From NCBI GenBank assembly GCA_002706335.1, contig PAKZ01000024.1, positions 62,001-126,000 of the forward strand: a DNA stretch of 64,000 nucleotides, given 5' to 3'. A model generated the notes under the pieces. That model was not told the origin of the DNA. It was given only the letters and a program-made list of their open reading frames with translations, and did not search any database. The translations under genes and the position numbers were made by a program. The number at the start of each line of letters is the position of its first letter. Position 1 is the stretch's first letter. This document shows positions 7,460 to 15,614 of the stretch, piece by piece. The DNA is from Ahrensia sp. (GTDB taxonomy: Bacteria > Pseudomonadota > Alphaproteobacteria > Rhizobiales > Rhizobiaceae).

Positions 7460-8024
7460 GAAGCCTTTCCTCATTGTCTCCGCGCTGGTTTCCGCTGTCG
7501 TCTTGTGCGGTATTCTTGTCTGGATGATCGCGGATCGAGCCGCGATCCTGCGCGATGGGCGCGAGATCGTGCTGAAAACCGAACCGATCGATCCGCGAGA
7601 CCTGCTGCGCGGTCGCTATGTGCGGCTGAACTACTCCATCTCGCGCGTGCCTCCGATCGCCTTCACGGGAGAAAAGCCCGATTACTTCGATAGCGGGACG
7701 ATGATATTCGTGCGGCTTGAACAGGGAGCGGACGGATTCTGGCAGGCCGCGGAAGCGCGGGTCGGGTCGCGACCGAACGACGGCGAGGATGTCTGGATCC
7801 GTGGAGAAACAGCCTTCCGCATGGCGTCGACCGATAATCCGGCCAATGTCCGCTACGGTATCGAGCGGTTCTATGCGTCCGAAGCAGTGGCCCCGGAAAT
7901 CGAGCAGCGCATGCGCGACCGCGAGGTGACAGAAGTCGTTGTCGCGGTCGCGGCGGACGGCCGTGCGCAAATCAAGGCGCTGCGCCAGGCGGGAAACACG
8001 ATCTACACCGAGCGGCTATATTGA
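7452..8024 (+). CDS. GDYXXLXY domain-containing membrane-anchored protein
   Basis: The 190-residue protein has a single N-terminal membrane segment (about residues 6-27) and an extracytoplasmic domain. The diagnostic motif appears as LLRGRYVRLNYSI near residue 50: R-G-R-Y-V-x-L-x-Y in place of G-D-Y-x-x-L-x-Y. The ATG at 7452 is preceded by GGAGAAG and overlaps the end of the DUF2157 gene, indicating translational coupling. Molecular function is not known. Confidence 0.83.
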   Translation: MHKKPFLIVSALVSAVVLCGILVWMIADRAAILRDGREIVLKTEPIDPRDLLRGRYVRLNYSISRVPPIAFTGEKPDYFDSGTMIFVRLEQGADGFWQAAEARVGSRPNDGEDVWIRGETAFRMASTDNPANVRYGIERFYASEAVAPEIEQRMRDREVTEVVVAVAADGRAQIKALRQAGNTIYTERLY

Positions 8025-8038
8025 CGCCGATCGCCCCC

Positions 8039-8065
8039 TGCATGGCGCTTTTGCGGGCATTTTTT
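8039..8065 (+). terminator. Weak Rho-independent terminator after the GDYXXLXY gene
   Basis: An imperfect stem (CGC-TTTT-GCG inside TGC/GCA, with an internal loop) is followed by six Ts. It lies 14 bases after the stop codon and before the tRNA-Leu promoter region. The stem is not strong. Confidence 0.4.
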
Positions 8066-8135
8066 CATTGATCGGCGCGCAAGCGGTGGTATAGACGCCC
8101 GATCAAGCGGCATGCTCGTCATGTCCACGGTCAAT

Positions 8136-8220
8136 GCGGATATGGCGGAACTGGGAGACGCACTGGATTTAGGTTCCAGCGCCGCGAGGCGTGGGGGTTC
8201 GACTCCCTCTATCCGCACCA
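8136..8220 (+). tRNA. tRNA-Leu(UAG)
   Basis: The acceptor stem GCGGATA/TATCCGC closes the molecule and an encoded ACCA ends it at 8220. The anticodon arm is CTGGA-TTTAGGT-TCCAG with anticodon TAG. The long variable arm (CGCCGCGAGGCG region) is the class II feature of leucine tRNAs. The T arm GGGGTTCGACTCCC is intact. It reads leucine CUA and, by wobble, other CUN codons. Confidence 0.95.
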
Positions 8221-8245
8221 CTAACCCGCCGGGATAGGCAAACGA

Positions 8246-8271
8246 CGCTTTGCGTTACGGGACGCAAGGCG
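8246..8271 (+). other. 10-bp hairpin between tRNA-Leu and tig
   Basis: Positions 8246-8255 pair with 8262-8271 (CGCTTTGCGT/ACGCAAGGCG, one wobble) around a TACGGG loop. No U-tract follows, so it is either a tRNA 3' processing boundary or part of the tig leader. It ends 22 bases before the tig start codon. Confidence 0.5.
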
Positions 8272-8293
8272 GCAAGAAAACGAAGGTTGAACA

Positions 8294-9769
8294 ATGCAGG
8301 TAAGCGAAACCCTCAATGAAGGGCTGAAACGCGAGATCAAGGTTGTCGTCCCCAAGGCGGACCTTCAGTCCAGACTGGGTGACCGCCTGGAAGACGCCAA
8401 GGGCAAGGTGCAGCTCAAGGGCTTTCGCCCCGGCAAGGTTCCGGTACAGCATCTGCGCAAGATGTACGGCAAGTCCTTCATGGCCGAGATCGTCAACGAG
8501 ATCCTGAATGAGACGCCCCGTTCCGTCCTGGCCGACCGTGGCGAGAAGTCGGCGACGCAGCCCGAAATCGATATGACGGAAGATGAGGCGGAAGCCCGGA
8601 AGGTCCTTTCAGGCGACGCCGATTTCGAGTTCTCGCTGAAATACGAAGTCATCCCCCCGATCGAGGTCAAGGACTTCTCGTCCATCAAGATCACCCGCGA
8701 AGTGGTCGAGATCCCGGAAGACGAAGTGGAAGAGCAGGTCAAGCGGATCGCGCAGTCGGCTGTCGAATACAAGACCAAGTCGGGCAAGGCCGCGGATGGC
8801 GACCGCGTCACAATGGACTATGTCGGCAAGGTCGACGGCGAAGCGTTTGAGGGCGGAACCGACACCGACGCCAATCTGGTGCTGGGTTCCGGCCAGTTCA
8901 TTCCGGGCTTCGAGGAGCAGCTTGTCGGCACGAAGGCGGGCGACGAGACGCAGGTCAAGGTGACGTTCCCCGAGGATTACGGCGCAGCGCATCTGGCCGG
9001 CAAGGACGCCGTCTTCGACGTGACCGTGAAGGAAGTGGCGAGCGCCGGCGAAATCACCATCGACGACGAACTGGCCACCAAGCTCGGCCTCGAAAGCGCC
9101 GAGCGGCTGCGTGAGGTTGTCCGGGAGCAGATCGAGAGCCAGTACGGCTCGGTGCCCCGCCAGAAGGTCAAGCGCCAGCTTCTCGACGCTCTGGACGACG
9201 AATACAAGCTTGAGACGCCCTCCAAGCTCGTCGACGCCGAGTTCAACAATATCTGGGCGCAGATCACCAACGACCTCGAACAGGCCGGCAAGACCTTCGA
9301 GGACGAGGACACGACCGAAGACGATGCGCGCGAAGAATATATGCGCCTTGCCGAACGTCGCGTGCGTCTCGGCCTCGTCCTGTCGGAGATCGGCGAACAG
9401 GCCGGCATCTCCGTCAGCGAGCAGGAATTGCAGCAGGCCGTGATGAACCAGGTTCGTCAGTATCCGGGTCAGGAACAGCAGGTGTTCGAGTTCTTCAAGC
9501 AGAACCCGGATGCTGTCGCCAATCTGCGCGCTCCGATCTTCGAGGAAAAGACTGTCGATCACCTGCTCGAGCAGGTTTCGGTCACCGACAAGACTGTCAG
9601 CAAGGAAAAGCTGATGGCCGATGACGAGGACGAGGCGGCAGAGGCCAAGCCGGCGAAGAAGAAGGCGGCCCCGAAGAAGGCCGCTGCCAAAAAGGACGAC
9701 GCCGAAAAGGCCGCTCCCGCCAAAAAGGCCGCGCCGAAGAAGAAAAAGGCCGAGGAAGCCAGCGAATAA
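8294..9769 (+). CDS. tig: Trigger factor
   Basis: Trigger factor binds the ribosome at the exit tunnel and helps nascent proteins fold. The N-terminal ribosome-binding motif GFRPGKVP is at about residues 43-50. A central FKBP-like peptidyl-prolyl isomerase domain (around 155-250, [15 protein letters not shown]) and a helical C-terminal arm follow. At 491 residues it is longer than the E. coli protein (432), because of a ~50-residue tail of Lys, Ala and Pro after residue 440. Such basic tails occur in rhizobial orthologues. A strong terminator follows the gene. Confidence 0.96.
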   Translation: MQVSETLNEGLKREIKVVVPKADLQSRLGDRLEDAKGKVQLKGFRPGKVPVQHLRKMYGKSFMAEIVNEILNETPRSVLADRGEKSATQPEIDMTEDEAEARKVLSGDADFEFSLKYEVIPPIEVKDFSSIKITREVVEIPEDEVEEQVKRIAQSAVEYKTKSGKAADGDRVTMDYVGKVDGEAFEGGTDTDANLVLGSGQFIPGFEEQLVGTKAGDETQVKVTFPEDYGAAHLAGKDAVFDVTVKEVASAGEITIDDELATKLGLESAERLREVVREQIESQYGSVPRQKVKRQLLDALDDEYKLETPSKLVDAEFNNIWAQITNDLEQAGKTFEDEDTTEDDAREEYMRLAERRVRLGLVLSEIGEQAGISVSEQELQQAVMNQVRQYPGQEQQVFEFFKQNPDAVANLRAPIFEEKTVDHLLEQVSVTDKTVSKEKLMADDEDEAAEAKPAKKKAAPKKAAAKKDDAEKAAPAKKAAPKKKKAEEASE

Positions 9770-9790
9770 TTTCGCTTACATAACGATCCA

Positions 9791-9827
9791 AAAGCCGCCG
9801 GATAACAGTTGTTTCCGGCGGCTTTTT
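9791..9827 (+). terminator. Rho-independent terminator of tig
   Basis: The stem AAGCCGCCGG/CCGGCGGCTT around a 12-base loop is followed by a T-run. It begins 21 bases after the tig stop codon. Confidence 0.9.
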
Positions 9828-9913
9828 CATGTCGTCTTTCAGGATTTTCCCATCGCATTGTGAACCGCCGCCACCTTTCTGCGTAAACACGAAAGGACAG
9901 CTTGGCGGAGCAA

Positions 9914-11446
9914 ATGACGAAGGCACTGCGCTTCATACTCGGCGATCAGCTTTCAGCGGATATCTCCTGCCTGCGAGGGATCGCGCCGGACGACGTCGTG
10001 CTGATGTGCGAAGTCTGCGAGGAAGCGACTTATGTGCGTCACCACAAAAAGAAGATCGCCTTCCTGTTTTCCGCCATGCGTCATTTCGCCGAAGAACTCG
10101 GCGATGCAGGCCACACGCTCGATTATGTGCGCTTCGAGGCTTGTGTCGGATCCTTCACGGATGCGCTGAGCGAGGCCGCGCGAAGGCATGAGGCCGATCG
10201 GATCGTCGTGACGGAAGCGTCCGAATGGCGTGTGCTCGAAATGCAGCGGGGCTGGGCCGAAACGCTTGGCATCGATGTTGAGATCAGGCCCGATGACAGG
10301 TTTATCGCGACGAAACAGGAATTCGCGGATTGGGCGAAAGACCGCAAGGAATTGCGGATGGAATTCTTCTACCGGGAGATGCGCCGCAAGACCGGCTACC
10401 TTATGGACGCAAACGGCGGTCCCGAGGGCGGGCAGTGGAACTATGACAAGGACAATCGCGACCCGCTTCCCGAGGATGCCAAAGTGCCGAAGCGCCCGGA
10501 CTTTTCGGTCGACGGGATCACCGAGGACGTGATCGATCTTGTAGCGAAGCGGTTCGCCGACCATCCGGGCGAACTGGAACCCTTCAACTATCCTGTCACT
10601 CGCCGGCAGGCGACGTACTACCTGAATTGGTTCATCGGCGAGGCTCTGCCGTCCTTCGGGGATTTCCAGGATGCGATGCAACAGGGCGAGCCGCTGCTAT
10701 TTCATTCGCATCTCTCTGCGCTGATCAATTGCGGGCTCCTTGATCCCGCTGAATGCTGCGAGAAGGCTGAGACGGCATGGCGCGAGGGGAGTGTGCCGCT
10801 CAATGCCGCGGAGGGCTTCATCCGCCAGATCATCGGATGGAGGGAATATGTAAGAGGCGTCTATTGGCTCAAGATGCCGGACTATCGCGACGCGAATGCG
10901 CTGAGCGCCGGGCGCGATCTGCCGGATTTCTTCTGGACTGGCGACACCCAGATGAACTGCCTGCGCCAGTCGATCTCCGAAACGCTTGAAAACGCCTATG
11001 CGCATCACATTCAGAGGCTGATGTTGATCGGAAACTTCGCGCTGCTCGCGGGCTTCGAGCCGAAGCAGGTGCAGGACTGGTATCTGGAAATCTATCACGA
11101 CGCCTACGACTGGGTCGAAATGCCCAATGTCGTCGGCATGATCCTATACGCCGATGGCGGCGTGGTCGCCTCGAAGCCCTATGCAGCATCGGGCGCCTAT
11201 ATCAACCGGATGTCCGATTACTGCGGATCGTGCCGCTATTCGGTGACGAAAAAGAACGGGGCGAAGGCCTGTCCGTTCAACTATCTCTACTGGAATTTCC
11301 TGATCGAGAACCGCGACCGGTTCCGCGACAATCACCGTATGCGAATGATCTACAAAACGCTCGATCGGATGGGTGATGAGAAGACAATCGCGGTCAAAGA
11401 AGACAGCGCCCGTTTCTTCAAGGCGCTCAGTCGTGGAGAGATTTGA
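9914..11446 (+). CDS. phrB: Fe-S bacterial cryptochrome/(6-4) photolyase (PhrB-like)
   Basis: This 510-residue flavoprotein belongs to the iron-sulphur bacterial cryptochrome/photolyase class, which repairs UV (6-4) photoproducts. Four Cys match the [4Fe-4S] ligands of PhrB: one in NCLRQ (near 349) and three in DYCGSCRYSV...KACPF (437, 440, 453). The HH pair in YAHHIQRLM (364-365) matches the catalytic His region. Numbering from ATG 9914 falls one residue from PhrB. This favours that start over TTG 9902, although the AAGGA at 9893 suits the TTG better. The 3' end overlaps the convergent oxidoreductase by 20 bases. Confidence 0.93.
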   Translation: MTKALRFILGDQLSADISCLRGIAPDDVVLMCEVCEEATYVRHHKKKIAFLFSAMRHFAEELGDAGHTLDYVRFEACVGSFTDALSEAARRHEADRIVVTEASEWRVLEMQRGWAETLGIDVEIRPDDRFIATKQEFADWAKDRKELRMEFFYREMRRKTGYLMDANGGPEGGQWNYDKDNRDPLPEDAKVPKRPDFSVDGITEDVIDLVAKRFADHPGELEPFNYPVTRRQATYYLNWFIGEALPSFGDFQDAMQQGEPLLFHSHLSALINCGLLDPAECCEKAETAWREGSVPLNAAEGFIRQIIGWREYVRGVYWLKMPDYRDANALSAGRDLPDFFWTGDTQMNCLRQSISETLENAYAHHIQRLMLIGNFALLAGFEPKQVQDWYLEIYHDAYDWVEMPNVVGMILYADGGVVASKPYAASGAYINRMSDYCGSCRYSVTKKNGAKACPFNYLYWNFLIENRDRFRDNHRMRMIYKTLDRMGDEKTIAVKEDSARFFKALSRGEI

Positions 11447-12563
11447 GCCGGTTTTTCGGCAGAAAGATATCCGGAAGGAAGGCGGGATTCGCGTCGTCGG
11501 TCTGCGCCAGTACCGCTTTTGCCATCAGATGCGCGATGGCAAATGAAATCTTGAAGCCCCCGGCCGCGATTAACGTGTTCGCAAAACCGGGCAGGGGCCC
11601 GACAAGCGGCTCGCGGCCCGATGCCCTCGGGCGGATGCCGGCCCATTTTTCCACCACCTCGGCATTGACGAGTGCAGGGCATAGAAGGCGGGCGCGGTCG
11701 ATTACCGCGTCGAGCTTTTCGTCCACCGAAGCCGGATCGTCGAACGCGTCCTCGGAGGTCGATCCAACGGCGACCAGACCACTGTCATGGGCGATCACAT
11801 ACGTGCCGTTGTCATAGAGGATGGGCTGGGCCGTATCGATTGGTTGGGCGGGTTTCAACAACGCTGCCTGACCCTTGACGCCCCGACCGGTCGGCTCGGC
11901 GAACTCGGGATCGACAAGGCCGAAGGTTTGCCAACCCGCCGAGAGCACCACATGGCCGGCGACGACCGGTGTTCCGTCGGGAAGCAGCGGTTTCCGGGTG
12001 TCATCGAACAGAATTGTCGTTTCTTCCCGGATCGCGACGCCGGAGAGTTCCAAGGCTTTCCTCAGCGCCGCAACAAGGTTTCGCGGATCGACCCGCGCCG
12101 ACAGATTGTCTGCATTTGTGCCGAGCGGCATTTCGTCCGGAGATAACCAGTCGGAATAGATCGTGGCCTCGGCGACCATCCATCGATAGGGGTAAGGCCA
12201 TGCATCATGCGAGGCTCCGGCCCATTCATCGCTTTTTCGGCGCTTTTCGGCGTTCCGGATCGGCATGAGGCGTCCGCAGCGGCGATAGCCGGTGTCGATG
12301 CCGGTCAGCTCTTCCAGCGCTGTGATTTCATCCTCCAGGGTCAGCAGTCCGTCGAGCTGAAACTGCTTCTTCGCGTTCCAGGACGTTGCCTGATGGGGCA
12401 TCAGCGCGCCGAGCAGCCCACCGCTAGCGCCCGCGCCGATATGGCGTTTTTCCAGAAGGACGACGCTTCGGCCTTGCCGCGCGGCTTCAAATGCCGTCCA
12501 AAGGCCGACAATGCCGCCGCCGATTACAGCGATGTCGTGGCGGTTGGCGGAAAGGGACGGCAT
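11427..12563 (-). CDS. FAD-dependent oxidoreductase, DAO family; likely MnmC1-type partner of MnmD
   Basis: About 378 residues carry an N-terminal Rossmann FAD motif (IAVIGGGIVGLWTAFEAARQG) and the DAO-family C-terminal motif GIRPRASGREPLVGPLP. The gene is divergent from mnmD with only 5 bases between start codons. In E. coli MnmC, a DAO-type FAD domain that removes the carboxymethyl group of cmnm5s2U is fused to the MnmD-type methyltransferase. A split, divergent pair here suggests the same tRNA wobble-uridine pathway. ATG 12563 is preferred over TTG 12569. Glycine or D-amino acid oxidase activity is the alternative. Confidence 0.72.
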   Translation of the reverse strand: MPSLSANRHDIAVIGGGIVGLWTAFEAARQGRSVVLLEKRHIGAGASGGLLGALMPHQATSWNAKKQFQLDGLLTLEDEITALEELTGIDTGYRRCGRLMPIRNAEKRRKSDEWAGASHDAWPYPYRWMVAEATIYSDWLSPDEMPLGTNADNLSARVDPRNLVAALRKALELSGVAIREETTILFDDTRKPLLPDGTPVVAGHVVLSAGWQTFGLVDPEFAEPTGRGVKGQAALLKPAQPIDTAQPILYDNGTYVIAHDSGLVAVGSTSEDAFDDPASVDEKLDAVIDRARLLCPALVNAEVVEKWAGIRPRASGREPLVGPLPGFANTLIAAGGFKISFAIAHLMAKAVLAQTDDANPAFLPDIFLPKNRLKSLHD

Positions 12564-12568
12564 AGGCA

Positions 12569-13264
12569 ATGGCTCACTTCGAACAGGACGATCTGACGTG
12601 GTCCGAAGGGGATATGCCGTATTCGCGGCGATTTGGCGATTACTTCTATTCGCAATCCGACGGGCAGGCAGAATGCCGCCATGTCTTCCTTGGAGGCAAT
12701 GGACTGCCTGACCGCTGGAACATGTCCGGAGATTTCACTATCGGCGAACTTGGATTCGGAACCGGCCTCAACTTCCTAGAAACCTGGCGGAACTGGCGCG
12801 AAAGCCGCTCGGCAGGAAGCCTTTCCTTTGTCTCGTTCGAGGCCTTTCCGATGGCTGCTGAGCATATCGAACGGGCGCTGGCTTCCTGGCCGGAGCTGTA
12901 CGGCCTAGCCGAAAAACTGCTCGCGCACTGGCCTTCTTTAAGCGGGATACCGACAGATTGGGCTATGGATGAGCGAACGACGTTGACGGTCACCGTGGGC
13001 GACGCCCTCGACGGGGTGCGCAATTGGCGCGGCCCGGCGGACGCCTGGTATCTGGACGGTTTCGCGCCGGCGCGGAACCCCGAAATGTGGTCGTCGGACC
13101 TCATGCAGGCGGTCGCTGACAGGACGAAGAGGGGCGGAACTTTCGCCAGTTACACGTCGGCCGGATGGGTGCGCCGAAACCTGCAGGCGGCCGGGTTTTC
13201 GGTAGAAAAGCGCCCAGGCCATGCGGGAAAGCGGGAGATGACATCCGGCGTGAAGCCGACCTAG
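12569..13264 (+). CDS. mnmD: tRNA (5-methylaminomethyl-2-thiouridine)(34)-methyltransferase MnmD
   Basis: The 231-residue class I SAM methyltransferase corresponds to the MnmC2 half of E. coli MnmC (DUF752 family). The SAM motif GELGFGTGLNFLETW is near 57-71 and the family motif DAWYLDGFAPARNPEMWS near 156-173. It adds the last methyl group to make mnm5s2U at tRNA wobble position 34. The start overlaps the regulatory region of the divergent FAD oxidoreductase. The 3' end overlaps the next gene by 4 bases, stop codon on stop codon. Confidence 0.92.
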   Translation: MAHFEQDDLTWSEGDMPYSRRFGDYFYSQSDGQAECRHVFLGGNGLPDRWNMSGDFTIGELGFGTGLNFLETWRNWRESRSAGSLSFVSFEAFPMAAEHIERALASWPELYGLAEKLLAHWPSLSGIPTDWAMDERTTLTVTVGDALDGVRNWRGPADAWYLDGFAPARNPEMWSSDLMQAVADRTKRGGTFASYTSAGWVRRNLQAAGFSVEKRPGHAGKREMTSGVKPT

Positions 13265-14097
13265 TCCTTCCACGCGACAACGAGCCAGCCGGGGATCGGC
13301 GCGCCCTGTTCGCTGCGCACCGTGATCGGGTCGAAGCTGGTGACTCGGCCAAAACCGTGTTCTCCCAGAAGCAATTTTAAATAGTCGGCGGCGTGGGCGA
13401 AACGTTGGTTCGGGGTGACCCGCCAGGATTTGCCGCCGAAATCCTCATCGGCAAGCGTTTCTGCGGAAAACGCGAAGCACGCCCCCGCATTGGTGTTGGC
13501 GGCGACGCCAGCAAAAAGCGGTTCGAGCGCGCCGATATAAGGCAAGACGTCGGTTGCGACGATCAGATCGAATGGCACGTAGTCGTCGCCCTCGGCCTTT
13601 TCCCATTCCTCAAGAAAATGGACGACCTCGTTGACGAACAAAGCATCGTAGACGGCGCGTTCGTCTGCCACGTCGACCATCTTTTCCGAAATGTCGACGC
13701 CCGTGGCGTGGTCGCAAAGGTCGCCAAGCGTCATGCCGGACAGCCCGGTGCCACAGCCGAGATCCAGCATGCGGGCGAAGTGGAGGTCCGGATCGCGGTT
13801 CAGGATCTCTGCAAGCTGCATAGGCACGGCATAGCCGAGATCGCCGGTCAGGATGTCATCGAACACTTCGGCATGCTGGTCGAACAGCGTCGCGACATAG
13901 GCGTCGGGCGCCTTGGCCGGGGCGTCGCCGAGGCCCATCGATGCAAGCCGGACCGATGCGCCGCAAGTATCCGCGGAATCGATTTCCAGGCAGATGCGGT
14001 AGAGCGCGGCGGCCTCGTCGCGGTTGCCGGCCTTTTCAGCCGCCAGCGCCTCGTTGTAGGCGGAGGTCAGCCGCTTCATTTGCTTTCCGGACAGCAT
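13261..14097 (-). CDS. TPR-containing SAM-dependent methyltransferase (COG4976-like)
   Basis: About 278 residues combine a short N-terminal TPR-like helix pair (LTSAYNEALAAEKAGNRDEAAALY) with a class I methyltransferase domain. Motif I is MLDLGCGTGLSGMTLG and the acidic post-motif is GVDISEKM. ATG 14097 is chosen: the longer in-frame start at 14145 has no ribosome-binding site and adds an unlikely basic segment, while ATG 14079 is also possible. The substrate is unknown; relatives are annotated only as predicted methyltransferases. It is convergent with mnmD. Confidence 0.78.
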   Translation of the reverse strand: MLSGKQMKRLTSAYNEALAAEKAGNRDEAAALYRICLEIDSADTCGASVRLASMGLGDAPAKAPDAYVATLFDQHAEVFDDILTGDLGYAVPMQLAEILNRDPDLHFARMLDLGCGTGLSGMTLGDLCDHATGVDISEKMVDVADERAVYDALFVNEVVHFLEEWEKAEGDDYVPFDLIVATDVLPYIGALEPLFAGVAANTNAGACFAFSAETLADEDFGGKSWRVTPNQRFAHAADYLKLLLGEHGFGRVTSFDPITVRSEQGAPIPGWLVVAWKD

Positions 14098-14132
14098 GCG
14101 GGGCTTTCTTAACCAGTTGCGAGAAGGGCTGC

Positions 14133-14140
14133 TTAACCAT
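14133..14140. promoter_or_regulatory. CtrA half-site-like TTAACCAT
   Basis: TTAACCAT matches the extended half-site recognised by the alphaproteobacterial cell-cycle regulator CtrA. Another TTAACC lies at 14109-14114. They sit between the divergent methyltransferase and the repeat protein. A full TTAA-N7-TTAA is not present, so this is only suggestive. Confidence 0.25.
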
Positions 14141-14217
14141 GGCATTTAGCCAAATGTCAAAGCGCGTGGCGTATGGTTTCGGCGAATGGGGCCTGCTCTA
14201 ACCGAAGGGGACTGGCT

Positions 14218-15219
14218 ATGGACGACTACGAACATGCGCGGCCGATCGCCGAATTGATAGAAAAGAAATGCGTTACCGACGCCGATGTCCTGCGGCTGCG
14301 CCGCGATGTCTACCGCGACGGGGTCGTCAACCGCGACGAAGCGCGCGATATCTTCGCGCTGGATCACCTCGTGGCGGACAAGCCTGAAAGCTGGCGAGAA
14401 TTCTTCGTCGAATCGATCGCCGACTATCTGGTCGAGCAGGAAGCGCCGCGCGGATATATCTCCAGCGCCAACGCCGAATGGCTGATCAACGCCATCTCGC
14501 ATGACGGCGTGGTTGACTACCGCACCGAACTCGAACTGCTCATCAAGACGATGGAACGCGCGACGAGCGTACCACCTTTCCTCGCGGCCTTCGCACTGGA
14601 TCAGGTGGCGATTGCGGTCGTGGAAGGCAGGGGGGCGCTGACCCGTGGCCGCACCCTTACGCCCGGCAGGATCGGCGAGGATGAAGTCAATCTCCTGCGC
14701 CGCATTCTCTATGCGTCCGGCGGTGACGGCAATGTCGCGATCACCCGTAATGAGGCCGAAGTGCTGTTCCGGATCAACGACAATACCAGCGAAGCCGATA
14801 ATCACCTTTCCTGGACCGAGCTCTTCACCAAGGCGATTGCCTATTCGGTGATGGCCGCGTCCGGTTACGAAGCCCCGAGCCGCGAGGAAGCGTTGCAACG
14901 CGAGGAGTGGCTCGGCGACACATCGGTCAATCTGGGCCGGTTCTTCTCGAAGATGTTTGCGGGTAGCCTGGACGCCCACCTCGAGGCTGTTCGCCTCGAA
15001 ACCGGTTCCGAAGCCCATTACGGCCGTCGCAACGCCGAGCAGGCCGAAATGCGCCCTTCAGCGGAAAAGATCGATTTTTCCGAAGCCAAGTGGCTGGTCG
15101 ACCGGATCGGGCGCGATGGCGTTCTGCATGAAAACGAGCGCGAGTTGCTCGATTTCCTGAAGCGCGAATCGCCGCATATACATCCGGCCTTGCAGCCGCT
15201 ACTCGAAAAGGGCGCCTGA
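14218..15219 (+). CDS. Conserved protein with four DG-V-x4-E repeats, unknown function
   Basis: The 333-residue soluble, acidic protein starts at ATG 14218 with AAGGGG seven bases upstream. Four helix-turn-helix-like repeats share a core [AL]-x-[IV]-x-x-DG-x-V-x4-E-x3-[LI]. They lie near residues 24-49, 86-111, 156-185 and 289-315. Segments beginning SW-x-E-F/LF at 59 and 199 are also alike, so the protein looks like a duplicated two-part module. The DG...E pattern recalls degenerate EF-hands and TerB-like domains, but the calcium ligands are incomplete. No signal peptide or membrane segment is visible. I do not recognise a characterised homologue. Confidence 0.75.
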   Translation: MDDYEHARPIAELIEKKCVTDADVLRLRRDVYRDGVVNRDEARDIFALDHLVADKPESWREFFVESIADYLVEQEAPRGYISSANAEWLINAISHDGVVDYRTELELLIKTMERATSVPPFLAAFALDQVAIAVVEGRGALTRGRTLTPGRIGEDEVNLLRRILYASGGDGNVAITRNEAEVLFRINDNTSEADNHLSWTELFTKAIAYSVMAASGYEAPSREEALQREEWLGDTSVNLGRFFSKMFAGSLDAHLEAVRLETGSEAHYGRRNAEQAEMRPSAEKIDFSEAKWLVDRIGRDGVLHENERELLDFLKRESPHIHPALQPLLEKGA

Positions 15220-15228
15220 CGCGCCAGC

Positions 15229-15612
15229 TTAGCGGCGCTGCAGGCGCAGCAATTCCTCCTCGATACGGGCCAGTACCGCGCCGGTTTCCTCATGAAGCTG
15301 GCGCGCTTTTTCCACCTGGCCGCGGAGCACCGTGATCGCGTCATTGCGCGGATCGTCGGGGGGAGCCTCGCCGACGCCATAGAGCAGCCATGGCAGCCCG
15401 ACATTGAGGAGCCCAGCGATCATCGAAAGGCGGTTGGCGCGGGGCTCCGAGCGGTCGTTTTCCCACGCCTGGACGGTCGCGGTCTTGACGCCAAGCCGGC
15501 GGGCGAACTGCGCCGTCGACATGCCGCTCGAATCGCGGGCGCGCGAGAGGCGCCCCCCGAGCGTGTCGGTATCGGGCGGCGAACTGAAAATCGTGTCTTC
15601 TACCATGGTCAT
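15229..15612 (-). CDS. XRE-family helix-turn-helix transcriptional regulator
   Basis: The 127-residue protein has a Cro/CI-type helix-turn-helix at about residues 17-72 (LGRLSRARDSSGMSTAQFAR, then TATVQAWENDRSEPRANRL). A C-terminal coiled-coil-like helix (around 95-127) could mediate dimerisation. Its start lies two bases after the fghA stop, so it is the last gene of the frmA-fghA operon and may act on that operon. ATG 15606 is an alternative start. Confidence 0.87.
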   Translation of the reverse strand: MTMVEDTIFSSPPDTDTLGGRLSRARDSSGMSTAQFARRLGVKTATVQAWENDRSEPRANRLSMIAGLLNVGLPWLLYGVGEAPPDDPRNDAITVLRGQVEKARQLHEETGAVLARIEEELLRLQRR

Positions 15613-15614
15613 TT

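Noticed and set aside
8609-9562. A 317-codon frame antisense to trigger factor
   Set aside because: Shadow of tig; repetitive acidic/Leu-rich translation without a recognisable family.
14145-14145. Upstream ATG as the start of the TPR-methyltransferase
   Set aside because: No Shine-Dalgarno sequence precedes it and the added residues are not domain-like; ATG 14097 or 14079 fits better.
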